The position numbers and the translations under genes were made by a program. From positions 32,657,732-32,721,731 of the forward strand of contig NC_054886.1 in the NCBI RefSeq assembly GCF_018320785.1: 64,000 bases of DNA. The letters are read 5' to 3'. Origin of the DNA: Cheilinus undulatus. Its lineage: Eukaryota > Chordata > Actinopteri > Labriformes > Labridae. Shown in pieces: positions 56,705 through 64,000 of the stretch (positions are counted from its first letter, which is position 1; every line of letters begins with the position of its first letter). Under the pieces are notes generated by a model that saw only the letters and a program-made list of their open reading frames with translations, made no database searches and had not been told where the DNA came from.

Positions 56705-58410
56705 TGAAGCGTTATCGAAGGTTCTAGAACTTATCAAAAACTCTAGAATGTCCTGAGAGTTCAACAGTGTATTGGGGCTTCTGCAATATATCTAGGAATT
56801 TATCCACGTTATTAGAAAGTACCCATGGGTCTAGAATGAATCCAAGGCCCTAGAATGACCTGAGTGTTTGGAAAGCATTGAGGGTTCTAGAATTTACAGA
56901 GGGTTGCAGAATGTATTAACTGCTCTGGAGTTTGTCAAGGACTGCACAGTGTATAAAGGTTCTGGATGTATCAGTTGGTCAAGCATTTATCCAGGGTTCC
57001 AGAATGTTTCGAAGGTTCAAGAATGTGTTGCTGGTTCATGAATGGTTGAGGGTATTATTGTGTATTGAGGGTTCTAGAGTGTTTTAATGACTCTAGAACA
57101 TATCCATAGTACTAGAATGTACTGAGGCTCCACGGATAAAACAAGGTTGCCAGAATGTGTTGATAGGTCACATTCTGTACTGAGGCTTTCAGGATAAATC
57201 GAGGATTCTAGAATGTATTGACAGTTCTTGAACTGACTTGGTTTATCAAGGATTTTTGGTTGCTGGGTTTCTAGAATATCTGATTGTTCTAAAATGTATC
57301 AAGGGTTCTAGTATGTATCAAGGGTTTGAGAATGTATCCAGGATCCTGGAATTAATTAAGGGTTCCAGAATGTTTCAATGGTTCTAGAATGTACTGAGGC
57401 TCCATGGATAAAACAAGGTTGCCAGAATGTGTTGACAGTTACTGAACTTAGTTTAACAAGGATTCTGGGATGCAATGAGGTTCTAGATAAACCGATTGTT
57501 CAAGAATATATTTAAGTTTCCAGACTGTATCGGGGGTTAAAGAATGTATCAGTGTTTGTTTGAACTGACTAAATGCTCTGGAATGTAGTCAGGGTTCTTG
57601 GGTTCTATAATGCATCAAGAGTTCTGGAATGTATCCAGGATCCTGGAATTTTTTAAGGGTTCTAGAATGTTTCAATGTTTCTAGAATGTACTGAGGCTCT
57701 CAGGATAAAGCAAGGGTTCTGGAATGTGTGGATAGTTCTTGAACTGACTTGGTTTATCAAGGGTTTTGGGTTACTGTGGTCCTAGAATATCTGATTGTTC
57801 TAAAATGTATCAAGGTTTCAAGAATGTATTAATGGTTCTAGACTTCACTAAGTGTTCTAGAATGTATCATGGGTTCTAGAATGCACTGCAGGTTCTAGGA
57901 TGGACTGAAGGTTCAAGAAAGTGTTAAGGGTTCTGGGATGCACTGAAGGCTTTGGAATGTATCAATGGTTCTGGAATGTCCTCAGTATTCTATAATGTAC
58001 TCAGGGTTCTGGGATGAATCAAGGGTTCTAGAATGTACTGACTGTTCTAGAATTGACTTAGAGTTTTTGGAAGTATTAACTGCTCTTGAATGTTTGAAGG
58101 GTTGCAGAGTGTATCAGGGAATTACGAATGTATTAAAAAGCTTTAGGAAGAATCAAAGGTTTAAGGATCAATTTGGGATTCTTGGATAAATTAATGGTTC
58201 TACTGTTAAGTGTTCGAGAATGTATTATGGGTTCTAGTGTAAAATCAAGGTTTCATATTGTTTTGAGGTCTTTACAGTGTATTGAGGGTTCCAGAATATA
58301 TCTAGGGTTTTAGAATTTGTCAAGGGTATGAATTGTTCTAGGATGTATCAAGGTTTCTAGACTGTATTGAGGGTTTCAGAATGCAGTGAGGGTTCAAGAA
58401 TATTAGGGTG
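56705..58410 (+). repeat. Degenerate TTCTAGAA minisatellite, array 3
   Basis: It has the same unit and orientation as array 2 over 1.7 kb. Larger blocks are duplicated inside it: TTCTAGAATGTACTGAGGCT followed by CCAYGGATAAAACAAGGTTG occurs near 57110 and 57385, with a third variant near 57680. Confidence 0.9.
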
Positions 58411-60255
58411 TACCTAGTGTTGCTTTCCATTGTAGCCCCCATGAAGTTAGAATTCCAACTTGAAAACTTGGAAGATCTTTAAAGTGGATTACAGTCAACC
58501 TAGGTGGGATACCATTCCCAGCTCTGACATCTGACCTCTGAGGTAAAAGGAAAGCACATTTCATACATGGGAAACCAAAATTATGTTTCCACTGTTCAGA
58601 TATATTCTTACACATTCCAACATGTCACCAAAGTAACATTCAAAAGTTTCCTACTTCTAAACAGCGTTTCAGAATTTTACTAGGCCTCCAAGGAAACCTC
58701 AACCTCAACCTCAACAGTCAACCCATGAACTTTTCATGAAAGAATAAGGAGAAGATTCTAAATGGTGCAGAACCCTGTGGTAATTACTTCATTTCAAGGG
58801 TTCTTGCATGCATTTTGGGTTCTACAAGGATGTTTTTCAGGGTCAGGAGGACCTGCCTTAATTGGTCTCCACATGGATTGTTTTCAGAGTGAGCCAAGGA
58901 CAAGAGATCCAAGTTACTACGACTGAATTCAACCTGAAACTTCTGTAAATCCAAACATGTTCTCACAGGTATGCAATGCTTCCACTACTGCGTGTATTTG
59001 ACTCATATGATGTTTGGTGGAGTTAAGGAAACTGGGAAATGATGTGGTATGTCAGTCACCTTTTGTGACACCGGTAAAAAGCTTCAAAACAGGAACTTTA
59101 GAACAGCTACAGCTAATCAAGCAGTCTTACATGCAAAAGCCACAATTAAGACAAAATGACAAGCATCTACTCCACATGGTACATGTAAAAACACTGTGAT
59201 GCGGTAACTTAGAAGAGTATAGAGAGAAAAAACAAGCATGTTTTCCCTCTAAGCACACTGTTAAACCCATGTTTGCCGACCCATTTAAAGTTCTGGTCAA
59301 GATTACTGCTGGTTGTGTTAGCGTATCGCTGCTGTCTGGTAGATCAATGGTGCAAAACCTGCTGATATCCCCACCATAAGATCGATGGGCACCCTTCTTC
59401 ATCCTGGAAAATCTACTTATTGCAGTTACTGCTTCCTTCCAAAGATGCACCTCTGACAAGTACATTTCACAGGAGTTTCATCACTCCAGTTTCTGATTGG
59501 GCTGGTTCATGCATACAGCCACCAAGTGGAGATTCAATGCAGACGGTGAGAGAGAGTGTTAAAAAAGTACTATTCAACAAAAACAGCAGGGTCTGAGGAC
59601 CCGCTGTAGCTCTGGATCATGGGTTGGAGGTCTGTATACATTACTGAGCCATGCGAAAAGGCAGTGCTAGCAAAGGAACAAAGAAAGAAAGAGCAGAGCT
59701 GAAGAAGAGAACTGAAGGCATGTCAAGGTAGAAAAGACAGCAGTATTTCAGAGAGAGACAGCGAGGAACTGAAGAAGCTGTCAGGCAGTTTAACTGACAA
59801 GCAGGAATTTGTGCTGGCTTGATCATAGTAGAGTAAGAACAGGTTGAAACGCACATACAGACACAAACATGCACGTACATATACACCGTGCCTTATTCGT
59901 AAGTCTCCAAAGCCTCATTTGGATCCAGCGCTGCCTGGTCGAGCGGAGCAGTACAGAGTGAGTACTGTGCTGCAAAAGATCACCATCTCTTCGTCTTCTC
60001 TTCTCTTTCCACTCATCTCTTCTGCATCTTTCACACATAAATCCTCATCTCCTAGGATCCCTGTCCCACCGCCCCGTCGTATCCACCGTCTCTGTCTCCG
60101 TCGCAGTCGTTTCAGTCCATTTGTGAAAGCGGAATCGCACAGAAGCACAGAAGAAGAAGTAGAAGAAGGGCGTGGTTTGTTGTTTACGCAAATACAGGCT
60201 GTTTATCAGGATGTCTTGATTGGTCGGGGGGAAGGGTCAGGTCATTGGCGGTACC
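58411..60255 (-). other. Downstream flank, possibly sh3gl2 3' UTR
   Basis: This stretch follows the stop codon of the endophilin gene on the minus strand. It is largely free of recognisable transposons, which suits a long neuronal 3' UTR, but I see no convincing polyadenylation signal. Open frames here are short and unrelated to known families. Confidence 0.35.
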
Positions 60256-60851
60256 CTAATGAGGAAGTGGCACCAGGATATCCACGTAGTTGATCGGGAA
60301 GAAGCCCGACTGGCCGTTGATCATGCCTTCGTACCAGTTGTCGTCGATCTGGTTTGTAAGGGTGATGACGTCGCCTTCTTTAAAGCCCAACTCACCTTCG
60401 TTCTCTGGTTCAAAGTCGTAGAGTGCTCGGCAGCAGGGCTGGTCCATGGGTGCTGCGGTGGGACAAACAGATCAGCATTAGTAGGGTTGCATTAGGAATT
60501 ATGCATTAAGCTGGGTTCATACGTCTTTACCTGGTGATCTTCCAGGTGATTTGGCAGAGTGTATCCCCCCGTTGTGACTCTCACTGGGGGGCAGCAGCTC
60601 CAGGGTCATTCTGGGTTTGGGAGCGTATTCCTTCCTCGGTTTACTGGACACTTCTTTTATCCTGATGAAGTTCAGACAGTTAAAAAAAACTGCTCAGTCT
60701 ATTTCTGTTGGTTTATTTTTACCAGAGGTAGGCAGATGGATCAATACCTGTCTTCCATCTTGCTGGAGAGCTGTTGGAGGATTTCTGCAGAGCGGCTGTG
60801 GTATTCCAACTGTGCTTGAACCAACGCTGCCAGCTGGCTCACCTGCTCAAT
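60256..60851 (-). CDS. sh3gl2: Endophilin-A1-like, last three coding exons (partial)
   Basis: Exons in transcript order: 60851-60748, 60661-60531 and 60452-60256 (stop TAG). Phases fit and give about 144 C-terminal residues. The first of these exons encodes the end of the BAR domain ([20 protein letters not shown]); the second a linker with [19 protein letters not shown]; the third the SH3 domain ([19 protein letters not shown], then [20 protein letters not shown]) ending [28 protein letters not shown] and INYV match SH3GL2 better than SH3GL1 or SH3GL3. Known role: membrane bending by the BAR domain and recruitment of dynamin and synaptojanin through SH3 at synaptic endocytosis. The N-terminal exons should lie beyond 64000. 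The acceptor of the first listed exon abuts a CA microsatellite. Confidence 0.9.
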
Positions 60852-60854
60852 CTG

Positions 60855-60880
60855 CAACACACACACACACACACATACAC
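60855..60880. repeat. (CA)n microsatellite at an sh3gl2 acceptor
   Basis: About 11 CA units on the plus strand (GT in transcript sense) lie directly before the CAG acceptor of the BAR-end exon, taking the place of a normal pyrimidine tract. Confidence 0.9.
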
Positions 60881-61419
60881 GGATATTGTTTCTGCATAGC
60901 TCTGCTCTGCACCCCGCTGGGCCTGAGTATGGCTCGACACAGCACGGCACAGGGTTGCTGCCCTTTGTTTCCACTGCAGTTTTGAATAAATCGGGATCCC
61001 GCTGTTTGTGCAACTATAGCAACACTGGAGCCATGTCAACATCCACAATAGACATGGTGAATATTTGATCATTTAGACCTTTACGGTGCAAACAAGGTCA
61101 CTGCGATGGGAATATGACAAGGCCTGTCCCTGCAGAGCAAATATCTTCCTGGACTGTGCGCACCATGAAGTCTGCAGTCTTAGGTTTTAGTTATAGAGCT
61201 AAACAGAAAATGTCCAATTCCTTCTTTTCTGGCCACAGGAAGATGAGACAAAGTGACATATGGTTCCTTAGTAAGTCTAAGACTCAGACAGGTTCAGCTA
61301 GACTTCAACTAACTTGTCATCTATGTTTGTTTTATGGCTGGTATCCACGGTTTGGAAAAGGGTCATGCTTGTCAATATCAAAATGAAGATGGACAAGACT
61401 TTTTAAAGATTACTTCTTA

Positions 61420-61600
61420 GGTTTTTTGCCTTTATTTGGATAGGACGGCTGAACAGAGGGACAGGAAATACTTGAAGAGAGTGGAGGAAAACATGCGGCA
61501 AACAGTGCTGACACTGGGAATAGATCCCACGACCAGTGTGACAAGCTTTAGAGCCTGTGTATACGGACACCTGATCCGCCCACTGAGCTAAACAGGCACC
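61420..61600 (-). mobile_element. tRNA-derived SINE, minus strand
   Basis: In reverse complement it starts GGTGCCTGTTTAGCTCAGTG, with A-box TAGCTCAGTGG (61580-61590), B-box GGGATCTATTCCC (61516-61528) and a tail CCAAATAAAGGC. The tail resembles that of the SINE at 41697, so the two share a 3' end but have different tRNA heads. Confidence 0.75.
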
Positions 61601-62359
61601 CAAGGACAGGATTTTCTCAGGCCATTTTGTAAAACAGTGACAAAGGAGAAACTAATCTGACTAGGGATGCTGTTAGCCTGCCAATTAGCTGAATTTGGAT
61701 TCCTTTGTCATCGGCACCAGAATTACAAGTTGGTTAAACAAATTATTAACATTTTTCATTGTTTTTGTACAGACTGTTGCCTTGTCATCACTGTGCTCTT
61801 TACTCGCCGCTTACTGCTGTGGCACTGATAGTATCTCGTGGGAACTGTGTGGTTTAGCACTACTTTGATCTAGAAAATGGTCATCAATGCATCAACACTG
61901 TGCATCATTAAACCAGAATGTGGCTCCTTTAACTCCAGCTGTTCTGGCAGTAGCATGCACTCTTAACACTTGCTTTCACTTCTGTGGGACAGTTGTCCTC
62001 CTCATCTGCTTGGATCGGCTGTTGAAATGCTCCCTAACTTTGTGCCAAGCCCAATTACTCAACAAAAATAATCCAGTGTTGAACTCCAGGTTGTAACCAG
62101 CAGAATAGTTAAAGCTCACTTAACAAGCTGCAGGATGGTTATATTACGATGTGTTCGAGGTCAGCTCAGAAAAATGACGTTTAGGTGAATATAAACAAAA
62201 AGTCATGTGTTCAAATGTCACATTAAGGACAAGAAAATTCAGTTTTAAATCTGGATAAATCCAGATGAGAGGATGAAAATATTTTTATCAGTAATATAAA
62301 ACAGATGCCACAGATGGAATCAAAACCTTTTTTTTAACTTTTCAACTCAAGCTCTCGCT

Positions 62360-62628
62360 CTCTGGTTCCCAACCTGAGGTCCAGGGTGCCAAAGATCTCA
62401 GAGACACTCAGGACTCTGTCTGCTATGAATTTGTCCAAATTAGATTTGCAAATAATTTTTAAATCGTAAAAAGACACATCATGGATAGTTTATACATAGA
62501 TCTCTTGGCAAAAATATGTGTGTGAAGGTCTATTCTGTTGGATTTTCAATGAAAACAGTAAAAATTTATGGTGTTTTTTTCCATGTGGGTCCATGGCTGG
62601 TTTTAGATTCAAAGGTTGGGAACCACTG
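62360..62628. mobile_element. hAT-like element, 269 bp
   Basis: Starts CTCTGGTTCCCAACCTGAGG; the right end reverse-complemented starts CAGTGGTTCCCAACCTTTG. The flanks are CTCTCGCT (62352-62359) and CTCTAGCT (62629-62636), an 8-bp duplication with one mismatch. It is related to element 1 of the array at 44555. Confidence 0.75.
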
Positions 62629-63944
62629 CTCTAGCTGGTGTGACTTGAGGCAAGTCTAGGTGTGCCAAATAATCTTGTTACTAAAGCTATACAGCATGGG
62701 GTGTTATTTCTGACACACAGTGTCAAATGCTGCCATTTCATTGAGATCAGCTGATCTCACGCAAGCCCCCATAAGCTGACGTCCAGCTGATTCACGATTC
62801 CTACTGGCAGATGCACTCTGCCGCCACATTTAACCTGCTCTGGCTGCTTACTCTGTGCTGCTCCCTCTGCAACCCTCCTCCACCCCAGCTACTCCATTAT
62901 GCTACATCTAACTTGATCAGTGTCATCTGTTGTCACTGATACTGGCTCGGCTCTGGGTTATTTGCTGCTTCTCTCACTGCCTGAAGAGCAGCAATGTGTG
63001 CTGTTCCTGCTCAATGCGTTCAACAAAGGCTCGTGGAAGGGCAGTGGGGTCATGTTGCAAAATAACAGCAATAAAAGCATAATAATAACTGCTAATAGAA
63101 TGTAAATATGGCTAAAAGCTGAAACCACTTCCTTCAAAAACAGTTGTTTTGTCTTTCAACTAAACAACAGGAAAGTCTAAATATAAGTATAAACAAGGAC
63201 ATCAATATCATTAAATACTGATAATCCTTATCCCTAACTGGGACTGTCATTTTTATATTTTCATGGTGGTATTTCCTTGAATAAAGAGATGATTTCTTAC
63301 ACTGAGCTTTTTTTAAATTGGAATGAATGAATACTACTGTGGAAAATGAGAGAAAACATTAAAACCCAGCAACAATAAATCTGACGAGGAGCTCTTAAAC
63401 CGAGACTGTGGGTGCTGCCAGCACAAACCAGCAGAAGTGCTCACAGACCCTTAAGATAAAAAGAAGAGAAACAGAAGGAGATAACTTTCCCTTGTTGTTT
63501 CATGCTGTAGAGACCAGTAGTTGAACCCTCAGGCCCTGACCACTAAAAGGGACTATACAGCAGTTCTCAAAGCACAAACAAAGGGTTAAATGCATGCCTT
63601 TAGGCATGTTTGTGCCTGAATATCAGTGAGAGTAGACCTTGAAACAGAGCAGATGAGTGGAGCAACTTTTGATGCAATCCCTCAGAGCTGCTAGCTCTTT
63701 ATCTGGGGCTGAGTGAAGCGTCTGTGTTCTTTCTTTGACTGTTTCTGTACCTTTAAAACCAAAAACCAAGCCTGTGCTTCCACTATTACATTAATGATTC
63801 GTGGTGCAATCATGTGGACTACAGCTGCATCTGAATTGTCCAACCAACAGCCCAAAGAGAGCTGAGATTTTTTGGATTTAAGTCAGTCAAAATGAGACCT
63901 TTTCATCCACAAATAAACACAAGGATTGCTCGATTAATGTAGGA

Positions 63945-64000
63945 CAGGAGTCATCAAGTACATCTGCACAAGGGCCAGATTTATTCTCGACAGAGACCCT
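63945..64000 (+). mobile_element. Left end of an hAT-like element, cut by the window edge
   Basis: CAGGAGTCATCAAGTACATC, then TGCACAAGGGCCAGATTTA, closely matches the left end at 48179. The rest lies outside the window. Confidence 0.6.

Larger units (their letters stand above)
60881..63944. other. sh3gl2 intron, no exon seen
   Basis: No further endophilin exon could be recognised. It contains the SINE at 61420-61600 and the hAT-like element at 62360-62628. The remainder is unremarkable AT-rich sequence. Confidence 0.5.

Overview
The window is nuclear DNA of a ray-finned (teleost) fish. It holds intron-containing vertebrate genes with GT-AG splice sites, AT-rich repeat-laden introns, and many fish-typical Tc1/mariner, hAT, tRNA-SINE and LINE remnants. 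There is no sign of prokaryotic or organelle DNA.

Layout. (1) 1-1095 is a 23-bp minisatellite; 1.1-4.0 kb is repeat-rich with a broken Tc1-like element. (2) Around 4.07-4.24 kb there is a possible divergent promoter: an unidentified 27-codon exon on the minus strand and a possible non-coding first exon of tec on the plus strand. (3) 8571-25111 (+) is a complete tec gene, 17 coding exons, 642 aa, PH-BTK/TH-SH3-SH2-kinase. (4) 27091-33928 (+) is a complete coronin-2A (coro2a) gene, about 14 coding exons and 553 aa. (5) 38446-47700 (-) is a complete anp32b gene, 7 coding exons, 252 aa, with a 3' UTR that contains a CRE-like minisatellite. (6) 47.8-60.2 kb is intergenic and dominated by degenerate TTCTAGAA minisatellites and transposon remains. 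(7) 60256-60851 (-) holds the last three coding exons of an endophilin-A1-like gene (sh3gl2); its upstream exons lie beyond position 64000.

Functionally the genes are independent eukaryotic units, not an operon. Tec is a cytoplasmic immune-receptor tyrosine kinase, coronin-2A a WD40 actin regulator, Anp32b an acidic leucine-rich nuclear chaperone, and endophilin-A1 a BAR/SH3 protein of synaptic vesicle endocytosis. coro2a, anp32b and sh3gl2 have human counterparts on chromosome 9, which supports the assignments; tec (human 4p12) next to them is a fish-type arrangement.

The most striking non-genic structure is a run of four head-to-tail hAT-like elements in anp32b intron 1 (44555-46563), separated and bounded by five identical copies of the 8-mer GTCTAAAG. 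This looks like repeated insertion at one target site. Other notable items are three large arrays of a heat-shock-element-like minisatellite, one of them inside the tec kinase-domain introns, and a T-rich degenerate repeat that sits inside at least two hAT-like elements. I did not find evidence for a new multi-gene system.
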